The notes: a model not told the origin generated them from the letters alone. A stretch of 64,000 bases of DNA from Kistimonas asteriae (GCF_018263925.1 NZ_JAEVHF010000004.1:62001-126000); one strand, 5' to 3'; positions 40,759 to 50,478 are shown, counted from the first letter of the stretch. Numbers and translations are program-made.

Positions 40759-42723
40759 TCAGGCGGCCGTGTCTGGTTCAATCGTGGCCAGCAGTTGACG
40801 GCTGCGGACCTGCTCACCGGAGGTGACTTCAAGCGTGCTGAGGATACCGTCGCAATCAGCTTTCAGGGGGTGTTCCATTTTCATGGCTTCCAGCACCATA
40901 ACCGTTTGGCCACGGTGGACGTTCTGTCCGGCTTCAACCAGAACATCAACAATCAGCCCGTCCATGCTGGCTTGGATGCGTCCATCGCCAGCCTGGTCGG
41001 AACTGCTGGCTGGCATCAGGGTACGGTCATGGATGGTGTAATCACCCGTTGCCGTTGAAAGGTACAGCGTGTCGGTTTGCTTGCTGCAGGTGACGGTTTC
41101 CGTGATGCCATCAATCTGGAGTGAGATTGTGTGATCATTGCTGTCCAGAAGTGCAATAGTGAAATGCTGACTATTGACCTCAACCCGATACTCTCCATCG
41201 TGTTGAGTGAGGGTAATGCGTGTTTCATTGTCATCACAGACCAGTGTACAGCATCGGCTGGACGCTTCAGTGCTGCGCCAGCCGCTCAGTGAATTCTCCC
41301 CGCTGTGATGAGGGTGCATGAGGACTGCAGCAATCGCCAGCAGCTGTGTTGAGGGCGACTGACTCCGCTCTGCCACCGCATCGCCATACTGTTCAAGAAA
41401 TGCTGTGGTTGCCTCGCCACTGATAAAGGCCGGGTGGGACAAAATCGCCGCCAACCAGCTGCGGTTGCTCTTGATACCTGCCAGTACTGTATCTTCAACA
41501 GCGCACACCAGACGACGACGTGCTTCTTCCCGGTCTTTCCCCCAGGCGATGATCTTGGCGAGCATCGGGTCATAGTGCGGTGTTACGGAGCCTCCCGTCG
41601 CTATACCCGCATCGGTACGGATACCCGGCGCACCGACGGGTTGCCAACTGTGGATAACGCCTGCCTGAGGCATGAATTGATTGGCAGGATCTTCTGCATA
41701 CAGTCGAACTTCAATGGCATGGCCATTCAGGGCAATCTCGTCTTGCTGTAGAGGCAGTGGCTTGCCAGCGGCAATATCCAACTGCCAGGCGACCAGGTCG
41801 GTATCGGTAATCAACTCAGTGACAGGGTGCTCTACCTGCAGTCGGGTATTCATTTCGAGGAAATAAAAATAGCCATTCTGATCCAGCAGGAACTCTACCG
41901 TGCCGGCGCCGACATAGTTGCAGGTTCTGGCCGCCTGAACCGCCGCTTCGCCCATACGCTGTCTCAGGGTTGAATCAACGGCCGGCGAGGGGGCTTCTTC
42001 GACGACTTTCTGGTGTCGGCGCTGAATGGAGCAATCCCGCTCCCCGAGGTAGACCGTATTGCCCTGCTGGTCTGCAAAGACCTGAATTTCCACATGACGA
42101 GGCTGCAATATCGCTTTTTCCAGAATCAGCTGGCCGTTGCCAAAGGCGTTTTCCGCTTCACTGCGGGCGCGTTCCAGGGATTCCAGCAAGGTGCTGTCGT
42201 CATGCACCAGACGCATACCGCGGCCACCTCCACCGGCAGATGCTTTTATCATTAGGGGAAAGCCAATCGCCAGGGCCGCTTTCTGAAGGCTGTCATTGTC
42301 CTGCTCATCGCCTTCATAGCCCGGAATGCAGGGAACCGCTGCCGCCTGCATGGCGATTTTTGACTGGCGCTTACAGCCCATCAGTTCAATGGCGTCGGGG
42401 CGTGGACCGATAAAGACCAGGCCTGCCTCGATACAGGCGCGGGCAAAATCCGCATTCTCTGACAGGAAACCGTAGCCAGGGTGTATGGCGTCTGCATTGG
42501 TGCGTCTGGCGGCCTCCAGAATGTTGTCAGTACGGAGGTAGGACTCCCCGACGGCGGCCTGACCAATACAGACGGCCTGGTCAGCCATAGTGACATGTGG
42601 CGCATGGCTGTCAGCTTCGCTATAGACGGCTACCGTTCGATAACCAAGGGCTTTGGCAGTACGCATGATACGCACCGCGATCTCTCCCCGGTTGGCGACC
42701 AGTAGTTTAGTGAACACGGTCAT
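40759..42723 (-). CDS. atuF: Geranyl-CoA carboxylase biotin-containing subunit AtuF
   Basis: 654-residue alpha subunit of an acyl-CoA carboxylase: biotin carboxylase (about 4-450; ASAGGGGRGMRLV, FLEMNTRLQVEHPVTE), a linker/BT region, and a C-terminal biotinyl domain with biotin Lys615 in EAMKMEH. With AtuC it carboxylates cis-geranyl-CoA to isohexenylglutaconyl-CoA. It overlaps atuE by 4 bases (ATGA). LiuD of leucine breakdown has the same architecture; the choice of AtuF rests on the complete atu neighbourhood. Confidence 0.88.
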   Translation of the reverse strand: MTVFTKLLVANRGEIAVRIMRTAKALGYRTVAVYSEADSHAPHVTMADQAVCIGQAAVGESYLRTDNILEAARRTNADAIHPGYGFLSENADFARACIEAGLVFIGPRPDAIELMGCKRQSKIAMQAAAVPCIPGYEGDEQDNDSLQKAALAIGFPLMIKASAGGGGRGMRLVHDDSTLLESLERARSEAENAFGNGQLILEKAILQPRHVEIQVFADQQGNTVYLGERDCSIQRRHQKVVEEAPSPAVDSTLRQRMGEAAVQAARTCNYVGAGTVEFLLDQNGYFYFLEMNTRLQVEHPVTELITDTDLVAWQLDIAAGKPLPLQQDEIALNGHAIEVRLYAEDPANQFMPQAGVIHSWQPVGAPGIRTDAGIATGGSVTPHYDPMLAKIIAWGKDREEARRRLVCAVEDTVLAGIKSNRSWLAAILSHPAFISGEATTAFLEQYGDAVAERSQSPSTQLLAIAAVLMHPHHSGENSLSGWRSTEASSRCCTLVCDDNETRITLTQHDGEYRVEVNSQHFTIALLDSNDHTISLQIDGITETVTCSKQTDTLYLSTATGDYTIHDRTLMPASSSDQAGDGRIQASMDGLIVDVLVEAGQNVHRGQTVMVLEAMKMEHPLKADCDGILSTLEVTSGEQVRSRQLLATIEPDTAA

Positions 42724-43544
42724 GCTTCACTCTCCTGTTCAGCCGCCCACGCGGGTTTGCGTTTTTGCATAAACGCCGTCGTGCCCTCAACACCTTCCTC
42801 GCCTTGAATTGCATCAGAAAAGGCGCTGGCGGCATCATCCAGTAACAGGCCAAGGTCAGTCTTGCCAACCGCCAGCATTAACCGTTTGGTGACGGCGTTG
42901 GCGCCTGGGGCGCATCGCTTGATGCGTGACAGAGTCTTTGCAAGTGCTTCCTCAAGCGCTTCGGTGGAACGGTATACGCTATGGGCAATACCAAGTATTG
43001 TTGCTTCGTCACCACTCAATGATTCACCCAACAGGGCCAGTCGTCGTGCCTGGGTCAGGCCGATACGTTTGACGACGAAGGGTGCAATCTGTGCGGGCGG
43101 AATGCCCAGTGACGTCTCTGGTAAAGCAAAACGGGCCTCGCTATGTGCCAGGGCGACATCGGAGATGCAGGCCAAGCCAAAACCCCCCCCCATGACAGTG
43201 CCTTCCAATACGCAGACGATCACCTGTGGGGCTTGCTCGGCCATTTCCAGCAACTGGCCAAAGCACCGATTCAGCGCGTAAAAAGGATCATTGTCGTCTT
43301 TGCCAAGGCGAGCGCGGGCATTGGCCATATCCCGGATATCACCACCAGCGCAGAAATGGCCTCCGCTGCCTCGGAGTACGATGGCTCGCAGGGAGTTATC
43401 CGTACTGGCAGCCTCCAGTACGGACATCAATTCCTGCACCATGGCAAGACTGAGAGCATTACGGACTTCAGGGCGGTTGAAGGTTACGAACAGCGCGTGG
43501 TCACGCTGTTCCAGCTGCAGGGTTTCACAGACTGGTAACGTCAT
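42720..43544 (-). CDS. atuE: Isohexenylglutaconyl-CoA hydratase AtuE
   Basis: 274-residue crotonase-fold hydratase from the ATG at 43544, chosen because GAGAGGAG lies 7 bases before it; longer starts run into atuD. Oxyanion-hole segments FCAGGDIRDMA and VMGGGFGLACISDVALA, and catalytic-type Glu in ALPETSLGI. Adds water to isohexenylglutaconyl-CoA in the citronellol/geraniol pathway. 13 bases after atuD, 4-base overlap with atuF. Confidence 0.87.
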   Translation of the reverse strand: MTLPVCETLQLEQRDHALFVTFNRPEVRNALSLAMVQELMSVLEAASTDNSLRAIVLRGSGGHFCAGGDIRDMANARARLGKDDNDPFYALNRCFGQLLEMAEQAPQVIVCVLEGTVMGGGFGLACISDVALAHSEARFALPETSLGIPPAQIAPFVVKRIGLTQARRLALLGESLSGDEATILGIAHSVYRSTEALEEALAKTLSRIKRCAPGANAVTKRLMLAVGKTDLGLLLDDAASAFSDAIQGEEGVEGTTAFMQKRKPAWAAEQESEA

Positions 43545-43557
43545 GGCCATTCTCCTC

Positions 43558-44718
43558 TCAACCTTTCTTTTTGCCTGGAAGGGTACCCATGAGTTTGCTG
43601 ATAATGCCCAGCATAATCTCATCGGCCCCACCACCAATGGCCGTCAGGCGCATATCCCGGTAGGCACGGTTGATCTGGCTTTCGAACATGTAGCCCATGC
43701 CACCCCAGAACTGGAGGCAGCCGTCGGGTATTTCCCGGCACAGGCGCCCGGCCTTGAGTTTTGCCATGCTGGCCAGCTGGGTGACGTCTTTGCCGTTGAT
43801 ATAAGTTTCTGTCGCCTGGTAGACCAGCGCACGCAGGGATTCGACTTCGGTCTGCATCTCGGCAAGACGGAAATGGATATACTGGTTGTCGATCAGGGGC
43901 TGGCCAAACGTACGACGCTCACGGCAATACTCAATGGTATCGTTGATGCACATCTCCAGCCCCTTGATGGCCATGGAGGCGCCGAACAATCGCTCTTCCT
44001 GGAACTGCAACATCTGCATCATAAAGCCCATGCCCTCGGCACCGATCCGGTAACGCTGGGGAACGCGGACATCATCGAAAAAGATCTGGGCAGTATCGGA
44101 GCTGCGCATGCCCAGCTTGTTAAGCTTGTCGGAAAAGGTAATGCCGGGGGTGTTGGTCGGAACGATGATCAGGGATTTATTCTTGTGAACTTTGTCGTCT
44201 GACGTGTTGGCCAGCAGACAGATGTAGTCTGCCTGTGTGGCGTTGGTGATCCACATCTTGGTGCCATTGATGACATAGTCGTCACCGTCCTTGCGTGCCC
44301 AGGTTTTAAGACCGGCCACATCCGATCCGGCACCGGGCTCACTCACGGCAATACAGGCCACCTGTTCACCGCGGATGGCGGGGGCAAGAAACTCTTCTTT
44401 CAGGTCATCCGTCGCAAAGCGGGCCAGCGCCGGTGTCGCCATGTCTGTCTGGACACCAATGGCCAGCGCTACGCCGCCGGCACGGCTCAGGCCGAGCTCT
44501 TCGGCAAAGACCATCTGGTAGCTGTAGTCCAGCCCCATACCACCCCAGGCTTCCGGTTTAGCAATGCCGAGCAGGCCGAGTTTACCCAGCTTGCTGAACA
44601 GTTCATGGGCCGGAAAGATGCCTTCTTTTTCCCAGGTTTCCGCGTTGGGGTTGATCTCGTTGTCCACAAACGCTTTGACTGTGCGTCGAAGTTCTTCATG
44701 TTCCGCGGTAAATTTCAT
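43558..44718 (-). CDS. atuD: Citronellyl-CoA dehydrogenase AtuD
   Basis: 386-residue FAD acyl-CoA dehydrogenase that introduces the 2,3 double bond into citronellyl-CoA. Seen: AITEPGAGSD-like AVSEPGAGSDVA, WITNATQADY for FAD contact, ERLFGASMAIKG, RRTFGQPL and the C-terminal QFWGGMGYMFESQINRAYRDMRLTAIGGGADEIM. Starts 47 bases after atuC and ends 13 before atuE. The same fold serves isovaleryl-CoA dehydrogenase; context favours AtuD. Confidence 0.88.
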   Translation of the reverse strand: MKFTAEHEELRRTVKAFVDNEINPNAETWEKEGIFPAHELFSKLGKLGLLGIAKPEAWGGMGLDYSYQMVFAEELGLSRAGGVALAIGVQTDMATPALARFATDDLKEEFLAPAIRGEQVACIAVSEPGAGSDVAGLKTWARKDGDDYVINGTKMWITNATQADYICLLANTSDDKVHKNKSLIIVPTNTPGITFSDKLNKLGMRSSDTAQIFFDDVRVPQRYRIGAEGMGFMMQMLQFQEERLFGASMAIKGLEMCINDTIEYCRERRTFGQPLIDNQYIHFRLAEMQTEVESLRALVYQATETYINGKDVTQLASMAKLKAGRLCREIPDGCLQFWGGMGYMFESQINRAYRDMRLTAIGGGADEIMLGIISKLMGTLPGKKKG

Positions 44719-44765
44719 CGTCCTGTCCTGCCTTGATGTTGTTCTTGTTGACCTGGCTGCCTGGC

Positions 44766-46382
44766 TTAAAAGCGGCTGATGCCGAAGCTGTTGCTATTGA
44801 GTGCCCGCTGGCGGCTTTCACGGCAGATGTCCAGCACGTAGGCCAACACCTTGCGGGTATCCCGCGGATCAATCAGTCCGTCGTCCCACAGGCGCGCCGT
44901 GCAGGCCAATGCCGTGGAACCCTGGGCTAGCTGTTCTGCTGTTTTGTTTTCCATCATGTCCAGCATGGCGGGATCCGTGGGGTGTCCACTGCGCGCCATT
45001 TTCGCTTCCATGATAATGCGCAGTACTTTGCCGGCCTGTTGTGCACCCATAACAGCAGTGGCGCTATTGGGCCAGGCGAAAATGAAGTCGGGCTCGAAGC
45101 CCCGGCCGCACATGGCATAGTTACCAGCACCATAGGAACCACCGATGACCAGACTGATTTTAGGCACTCGCGCATTGGCGACGGCCTGGATCATCTTGGC
45201 GCCATGTTTGATGATGCCGTTATGTTCAACCTCGGTTCCCACCATGAATCCCGTGGTATTGTGGAGAAACAGAATCGGTATGCCGGCCTGGTCGCATAAC
45301 TGGATGAACTGGGCGGCTTTGGTCGCACCCGCCGGCGTAATTGGGCCATTGTTGCCTATCAGTCCGCAGGTGTGCCCTTCAATCGTGAGATGGCCACACA
45401 CGGTTTGCTGGTCATATTCATGTTTGAAGGCGAGGAACTCTGAGCTGTCACCCAGCCGTGCAATAACCTCTGCCACATCATAGGGCGTTTTGGGGTCGGC
45501 CGGGATGATGCCCATCAGTTCCTCAACGGGATATCTCGGTGGTTTGACTGAGCGCCCGGTCTCGGACTGCGCAGGGGCGTTCCACGGCAACAGGGTCATA
45601 ATCTCACGGGCAATGCGGATTGCGTCCTGGTCATTTTCTGCCAAGTACTCACCGGTTCCGGCAGACTGGGTGTGCATTTCTGCACCACCCAGCTCTTCAT
45701 CCGTAGCAACTTCTCCGGTTGCCGCTTTGAGCAGTGGGGGACCGGCCAGGTACATGGTGGCCTGCTTTCGTACCATCACCACATAGTCAGACAGTGCAGG
45801 TTGATAAGCACCACCGGCGGTGGCGCTGCCATGAACGACAGTGACCTGAGGAATACCAGCGGCGGACATCTGTGCCTGGTTATAGAAGCCTCTGCCGCCA
45901 GGGGCAAAAGTTTCTGTCGCATGATTCAGGTCAGCACCGCCGCTCTGGGCCAGGGTAACGGTCGGGAGTTTCTGTTGAAGGGCTATCTGTTGCAGGCGCA
46001 GGCGTTTCTCCAGGCCGATGGGCGTGATAGTGCCACCTTTGACCGCAAAGTTATCCACCACCACCATGCAGCGGACACCGGAGACATACCCGATGCCCGC
46101 GATACAGCCTCCACCAGCACTGCTGCCGTCGCGGTCGCCATACATTTTATAGCCAGCCAGTGTCGACAGTTCCAGGAATGGACTTTCGGGATCCAGTAAC
46201 AGGTTCAGTCTTTCCCTGGGGAGCAGCTGGCCCCGCTGTTCATATTTTTCTTTTTTTTTCAGAGCCTTTTGGTTGGGCAGGGCTTCCAGGGCGCGGAAGG
46301 CATTGACATGGGTTTCCATCGTTTCCCGGTTGTTATGAAAAGCCTGGGAGGATGGCTGCAGGGTGGATTCGATAGCCGGCAT
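44766..46382 (-). CDS. atuC: Geranyl-CoA carboxylase carboxyltransferase subunit AtuC
   Basis: 538-residue beta subunit with the two crotonase-like halves of acyl-CoA carboxyltransferases: GGTITPIG, LAQSGGADL, VHGSATAGGAYQPALSDY, LAGPPLLKAATGE, then LHNTTGFMVG, GGSYGAGNYAMCGR and MGAQQAGKVL. Where methylcrotonyl-CoA carboxylases that I recall have a bulky residue after the Gly-Arg of the first half (GRIFFNQA), this has Gly (GRGFYNQA), in line with a larger geranyl pocket; this comparison is from memory. The ATG overlaps the atuB stop (TAATG). Confidence 0.88.
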   Translation of the reverse strand: MPAIESTLQPSSQAFHNNRETMETHVNAFRALEALPNQKALKKKEKYEQRGQLLPRERLNLLLDPESPFLELSTLAGYKMYGDRDGSSAGGGCIAGIGYVSGVRCMVVVDNFAVKGGTITPIGLEKRLRLQQIALQQKLPTVTLAQSGGADLNHATETFAPGGRGFYNQAQMSAAGIPQVTVVHGSATAGGAYQPALSDYVVMVRKQATMYLAGPPLLKAATGEVATDEELGGAEMHTQSAGTGEYLAENDQDAIRIAREIMTLLPWNAPAQSETGRSVKPPRYPVEELMGIIPADPKTPYDVAEVIARLGDSSEFLAFKHEYDQQTVCGHLTIEGHTCGLIGNNGPITPAGATKAAQFIQLCDQAGIPILFLHNTTGFMVGTEVEHNGIIKHGAKMIQAVANARVPKISLVIGGSYGAGNYAMCGRGFEPDFIFAWPNSATAVMGAQQAGKVLRIIMEAKMARSGHPTDPAMLDMMENKTAEQLAQGSTALACTARLWDDGLIDPRDTRKVLAYVLDICRESRQRALNSNSFGISRF

Positions 46383-47260
46383 TAGTCGTCCTCGCTGGTG
46401 GTCAGTACATCCGGTGTTTCAGCGCGATGAAAACCATTGAAAGGGGTGTTGTTTCTCGCATGGGCCTGCATCGGCCAGAGGCTCGTACCCAGCGGGGCGC
46501 CGCCATCCACGCGAATCGTTTCGCCATTGATAAATGCGCCGGCATCACTGAGCAGGAAGCAGATGGCGGCACTGATTTCAGATTCCGTGGCCAGCCGCTT
46601 GAGCGGTACACTGTCTTTCAGTTTCGGGATAATGGCCTTGACCGGACCTTCATAGGTATCGAGCCCGCTGGAGGCAACCCAGCCCGGGGCGACAGCATTT
46701 ACCCGTACGCCATTGGGCCCCCATTCGAAGGCGGCGGTTTTCGTCAGGTTCACCATGCCAGCGCGGGCTGCGCCGGAGTGTCCCATGCCGGGCATGCCGT
46801 TCCAGTTATCGGCAGTAATATTGACGATGGCGCCCCCGGTCTTTTTCATGCTCTGGTTATAGACTTCCCGGGCCATGAGAAAGCCTCCGGTCAGGTTGGT
46901 GCTGACAACAGCGTCAAAGCCTTTCTGGCTGATGGATTCTAAGGGGGAGGGGTACTGGCCACCGGCGTTGTTGACCAGCCCATGTATTGTTCCGCAGCAC
47001 GATAGAATCGCTTTTACCGTGTCCTTGACGTTAGTTTCATTCCGGATATCCAGCGAATATGTGAAAGCCTGTCCGCGGTCTTCTGTGATTTCCTGGCAGA
47101 CGTGTTCGAGTTTTTCAGGCTTTCTGCCAATCAGGATCACCCTGGCGCCAAGGGCGGCGATTTCGTGTGCAGTACAGCGGCCAATGCCACTGCCGCCACC
47201 GGTGACAATGATGGTGCGGTCAGCAAAGAGGTTATCCCTGAAAACAGACTGGTAAGACAT
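46382..47260 (-). CDS. atuB: PECR-like SDR AtuB
   Basis: 292-residue short-chain dehydrogenase with GGGSGIG (about 21-27), NNAGGQYPSP and VDGG near the C-terminus. The catalytic region reads NITADNW ... SGAARAGMVNLTK, so the classical Tyr-x3-Lys is absent; the same SGAARAG pattern is found in peroxisomal trans-2-enoyl-CoA reductase and related enoyl-CoA reductases. This fits a role on unsaturated CoA thioesters rather than on alcohols. 14 bases before atuA's stop on one side, TAATG overlap with atuC on the other. Confidence 0.83.
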   Translation of the reverse strand: MSYQSVFRDNLFADRTIIVTGGGSGIGRCTAHEIAALGARVILIGRKPEKLEHVCQEITEDRGQAFTYSLDIRNETNVKDTVKAILSCCGTIHGLVNNAGGQYPSPLESISQKGFDAVVSTNLTGGFLMAREVYNQSMKKTGGAIVNITADNWNGMPGMGHSGAARAGMVNLTKTAAFEWGPNGVRVNAVAPGWVASSGLDTYEGPVKAIIPKLKDSVPLKRLATESEISAAICFLLSDAGAFINGETIRVDGGAPLGTSLWPMQAHARNNTPFNGFHRAETPDVLTTSEDD

Positions 47261-47274
47261 GTTGTACTCCCTGT

Positions 47275-49098
47275 TTACGCTGTCGCTTGACGATGGATGT
47301 CCCGGGCCAGCTCTTCAGGCACCGGAACCGGAAAATCCAGCAGCTGTTGAGCGAATGCCTTGCCCTGTGGATCCATTCGCAGACTGGCAACGCCGCCGCC
47401 ACCGAGGCTGTTTTCCAGGAGGAAGTTCAGTGCATGAATGCCTGGCAGGTCCCAGCGCGTGACTTTTCCCTGTTCGGGATCCAGAACATGTTGCATCCAG
47501 TCAGCAACCGTAGCTTCTGTTAAGGCTGTCTGAATATACGGCAGGTATTCTGGCTGACGCGCAATTACACCGATGTTGGCATGATTGCCTTTGTCGCCAG
47601 AGCGGGCCAGAGCCAGTTTGATCAGGGGGACCGTGGTGTTGCAGGTAGGGAGTTCTGCTGTCGTGTTTGTAACGCTGGCCTGGCTCGGGTTGTCCCTGTG
47701 TTCCGTATTAATAGTGACGGGTTGTGTTGTTTCTCCTGTGGTGACCGTAACGGCGACTTTTTCTTTATCCAGCAAGAACGAATACAGGCGTATAACAGGC
47801 CACACGCTGGGTCTTCCTCCCAGCACACCGGTAATACCTGGGGCCATCGCAGTGGCCGCCTGGGCTATTTCACGGGAGAAGAGCTTCAGGGCATTTTGAT
47901 TGGCATGGCTGACGGAAATCTTGACTACGACTTCCCGGGTGGGCTGCTGCCGGCCTTGTTTGCCGTATGTGCTTTCTGTGCCCAGCAGTTCGATACATGT
48001 ATCTTCATAACGGCCAAGTCCGCGGGTTTCAAAGAGGTGTGCGGTTTTCGTCAGAATAGCCTCTGCAACCCGCTGCCCCTTTTGTGCTGCATCAATACCT
48101 GCCAGTAAAAAGGCAACGGTGCATTTGTAGCCTGCCATATAGGTGGCAGAAACCTTGTATTGACCGGTAGGTGGCAGACCTGTTGCACCGGTGACGCGTA
48201 CTTTGTCGCTTTCAATCTGTTCCAGCTGAACCTGGCTGAAGTCACAAATAACATCCGGTAACAGGTATGCAGTGGGATTGCCTATCTCATAGACAAGTTG
48301 TTCTGCGACAGTCTGACACGTCACCGTACCGCCGGTATTCTCGGGCTTTGTGACAAAGAATGAACCATCCGCGTGGCATTCAACGACAGGAAAACCCATG
48401 TTGGCGTAGTCTGTCTCAACGCTTTCCCAGTCAGTAAAATTGCCCCCGGTGCATTGCGCGCCACATTCAATAATATGGCCAGCAAGGCTTGCCTGAGCCA
48501 GATGATCATAGTCGTTTGTCGACCATTGGAATTCATAGGCCAGTGGTGCGGTCACCAGTGCACTGTCGGCAATGCGTCCGGTAATAATAATGTCTGCACC
48601 AGCCTCAAGCGCTGCGATGATACCGGGAGCGCCAAGATAGGCATTCATGGTCACCAGCCGCTCCGGCATCTCAGCGCCAGTATCCATCTCGGTGATGCCG
48701 CTTTTCTTAAGTTTACCCAGTTGTGGCATCTGGTTATCACCCTCGACAAGGGCAATCGTCAGATCCAGTCCGGCCTCATCAATCAATGCCTGCAGGGCAT
48801 CGCGACAGGCCGTCGGATTAACGCCACCGGCATTACTGATAACACGGATGCCTTTGGCGGCAATATCGGACAGTAGTGGTTTCATGACATGGCTGACAAA
48901 ATCAAGCGCATAGCCGGCATCCGGTTTTTTCATTCGCGCCCCGGCCATGATCGACAGGGTCACTTCCGCGAGGTAGTCGAAAACCAGATAATCCAGGCGA
49001 GTGTTTTGCACGAGCTGGGCAGCTGCCGTTTCGGTATCGCCCCAGAAGGCGCTGGCGCAACCGATACGAACTGTTTTGTTGTTATTTTCACGTGTCAC
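47275..49098 (-). CDS. atuA: Acyclic terpene utilisation protein AtuA
   Basis: 607-residue DUF1446 protein from a GTG start with GAGAGG 8 bases upstream. N-terminal AtuA domain (about 10-460) opening [21 protein letters not shown] and containing [26 protein letters not shown] and [13 protein letters not shown]-terminal ferredoxin-fold domain (about 495-595) with [20 protein letters not shown]. The exact reaction is unsettled; it is required for geraniol/citronellol growth in Pseudomonas. First gene of atuABCDEFRG and the strongest marker that this is an atu rather than a liu cluster. Confidence 0.9.
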   Translation of the reverse strand: MTRENNNKTVRIGCASAFWGDTETAAAQLVQNTRLDYLVFDYLAEVTLSIMAGARMKKPDAGYALDFVSHVMKPLLSDIAAKGIRVISNAGGVNPTACRDALQALIDEAGLDLTIALVEGDNQMPQLGKLKKSGITEMDTGAEMPERLVTMNAYLGAPGIIAALEAGADIIITGRIADSALVTAPLAYEFQWSTNDYDHLAQASLAGHIIECGAQCTGGNFTDWESVETDYANMGFPVVECHADGSFFVTKPENTGGTVTCQTVAEQLVYEIGNPTAYLLPDVICDFSQVQLEQIESDKVRVTGATGLPPTGQYKVSATYMAGYKCTVAFLLAGIDAAQKGQRVAEAILTKTAHLFETRGLGRYEDTCIELLGTESTYGKQGRQQPTREVVVKISVSHANQNALKLFSREIAQAATAMAPGITGVLGGRPSVWPVIRLYSFLLDKEKVAVTVTTGETTQPVTINTEHRDNPSQASVTNTTAELPTCNTTVPLIKLALARSGDKGNHANIGVIARQPEYLPYIQTALTEATVADWMQHVLDPEQGKVTRWDLPGIHALNFLLENSLGGGGVASLRMDPQGKAFAQQLLDFPVPVPEELARDIHRQATA

Positions 49099-49132
49099 AG
49101 TTCAAACCTCTCAGGGTGGATTGGCGAACCAT

Positions 49133-49150
49133 ACCAAGCAAGCGCTTGGT
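49133..49150. promoter_or_regulatory. AutR-type TetR operator candidate upstream of atuA
   Basis: ACCAAGC (49133-49139) and GCTTGGT (49144-49150) are inverted; nested inside is the perfect palindrome CAAGCGCTTG (49139-49148). It lies 35-52 bases upstream of the atuA GTG, ideal for a repressor. Proposed site for AtuR, by inference (the call means AtuR-type). Confidence 0.45.
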
Positions 49151-49219
49151 GTGCAATGCAGGGCAAGAAAATTTCGTGTGCTATGCCCTCATAAGGGCGT
49201 AGGCGTCATTGTTGCTACT

Positions 49220-49231
49220 CGCAAGCTTGCG
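49220..49231. promoter_or_regulatory. Second palindrome upstream of atuA
   Basis: CGCAAGCTTGCG is a perfect 12-base palindrome with the same CAAG/CTTG half-sites as the element at 49133-49150, about 80 bases further upstream. It may be a second AtuR site or an AraC-regulator site. Confidence 0.35.
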
Positions 49232-49260
49232 TGGGGGCAGGAGTATGTTATGGGAATGAG

Positions 49261-49285
49261 GGCAGGCTGTAGGCGGCAGCCTGCC
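49261..49285 (-). terminator. Hairpin after AraC-family gene
   Basis: GGCAGGCTG (49261-49269) pairs with CAGCCTGCC (49277-49285), loop 7, directly after the 3' end of the regulator gene on the minus strand. No U-tract in that direction. It probably separates the regulator transcript from the atu operon. Confidence 0.45.
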
Positions 49286-49293
49286 ATAAAATT

Positions 49294-50364
49294 TCAGGCG
49301 CTCAGATTGGGAAGATCAAACTGTCGTTCATTATCGGTCTTGGTCTGCAGGCGGGTTTTGCGAAAATCTGTCGGTGACTGGTCAAATGCCTTTTGAAAAC
49401 TTCGGCTGAAGTGGCTGTGACTATTGAAGCCGAGTCGATAGGCAATTTCGGAAACCGATAAATGGCTGAGATTGCTTTGCAATAATAACTTGCGTGCTTT
49501 TTTCAGGCGCCTGGTGAGCACTTCCTGCCTGAAACTGGTATGAGCACGGGAAAGTAATTTGAACAGGTAGGCCTTTGAAATGCCAACAGCGCTGGCGATG
49601 CGGTCAGGTGTAATGTCCGGGTCATGCAGTTGGTTGTCAATTTCGTGATAGATGGATTTCAGTCTTAATTGTTCAGCGGTAGGGCGCACTTTTTCAGTGC
49701 TTTTGGCCGAAACGCCCAGCGTTAATCCGATTAAATGCGTCAGGTGTCCAGGAAGGTTGTCCAGGACGTTGGCGCAATCAATTGTTTCTAGGGTTTCCAG
49801 TAATGTCTGACAGTGGTTTTTCAGTAAAAGCCCCATGCCCTGGTTGGCATCGAGAAGGATGGGGCTGTCTTTGGGGAGGGAGTCTGACAGGCCAGCGACC
49901 AGCACCCTTGGGATAGTCAGGTTCAATGTGAGATGAGGTTCAAAAAAATCGGCTGACAGTGGTTTGTTCAGATCAAGGACCAGACCCTGTCCCTGGCTGA
50001 GTCGAAAGCGGTTGTCGCCTTGAATAATGCCAAGACTGTTATAGAGAGGGAAAATTAACGCCAGCTCATCATTGGTGCTTTGGGCTATTTCTGCGGCGTT
50101 TTTATGGAGTAGGTGCTCCGTCACTTTAGCCGTGCTTAAGCGTATATCGCCGAGTTTTGCCAGGTTGAGCTGGCCTTGAAATATACCCTCGGAAGAGGGG
50201 GTAATAGAGAACGGCTGCAGTTTATTAAGAAGAGCTTCCCAGACTTCTATAGGGTCTTCACTGGGGAAATCGCTGGTACTGTGTGACGAGTACATCAGGC
50301 TGCTCCAGTTGAGGCCGGTACAGCTGATGGCGTGTTGATTTACCTCCAGTATACTCAGGGACAA
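49294..50364 (-). CDS. AraC-family transcriptional regulator
   Basis: 356 residues from a TTG start; an ATG at 50295 (333 aa) is the alternative. C-terminal AraC/XylS double helix-turn-helix (about 245-340): SAVGISKAYLFKLLSR and EIAYRLGFNSHSHFSRSFQKAFDQSPTDFRK. The N-terminal half is a variable effector-binding region of the kind seen in oxygenase and lipid regulators. It sits on the same strand, 195 bases upstream of atuA, and is a second likely regulator (activator) of the atu operon. Effector unknown. Confidence 0.88.
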   Translation of the reverse strand: MSLSILEVNQHAISCTGLNWSSLMYSSHSTSDFPSEDPIEVWEALLNKLQPFSITPSSEGIFQGQLNLAKLGDIRLSTAKVTEHLLHKNAAEIAQSTNDELALIFPLYNSLGIIQGDNRFRLSQGQGLVLDLNKPLSADFFEPHLTLNLTIPRVLVAGLSDSLPKDSPILLDANQGMGLLLKNHCQTLLETLETIDCANVLDNLPGHLTHLIGLTLGVSAKSTEKVRPTAEQLRLKSIYHEIDNQLHDPDITPDRIASAVGISKAYLFKLLSRAHTSFRQEVLTRRLKKARKLLLQSNLSHLSVSEIAYRLGFNSHSHFSRSFQKAFDQSPTDFRKTRLQTKTDNERQFDLPNLSA

Positions 50365-50478
50365 AATCTAGTCCAGTTATAGGCAAGCATTTCATCCGGA
50401 AAACGATGTAAATTTGACTCGGAGTTGAAAAACAGCAGTACAAGAATAATTGCTACTTACGTTTGGAGGTTCCGATTT

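Noticed and set aside
39281..49098. Interpretation of the cluster as leucine/isovalerate (liu) catabolism.
   Set aside because: Carboxylase, dehydrogenase and hydratase would fit either, but atuA (DUF1446), the PECR-like atuB, the HSDL2-like SDR and lack of HMG-CoA lyase favour atu.
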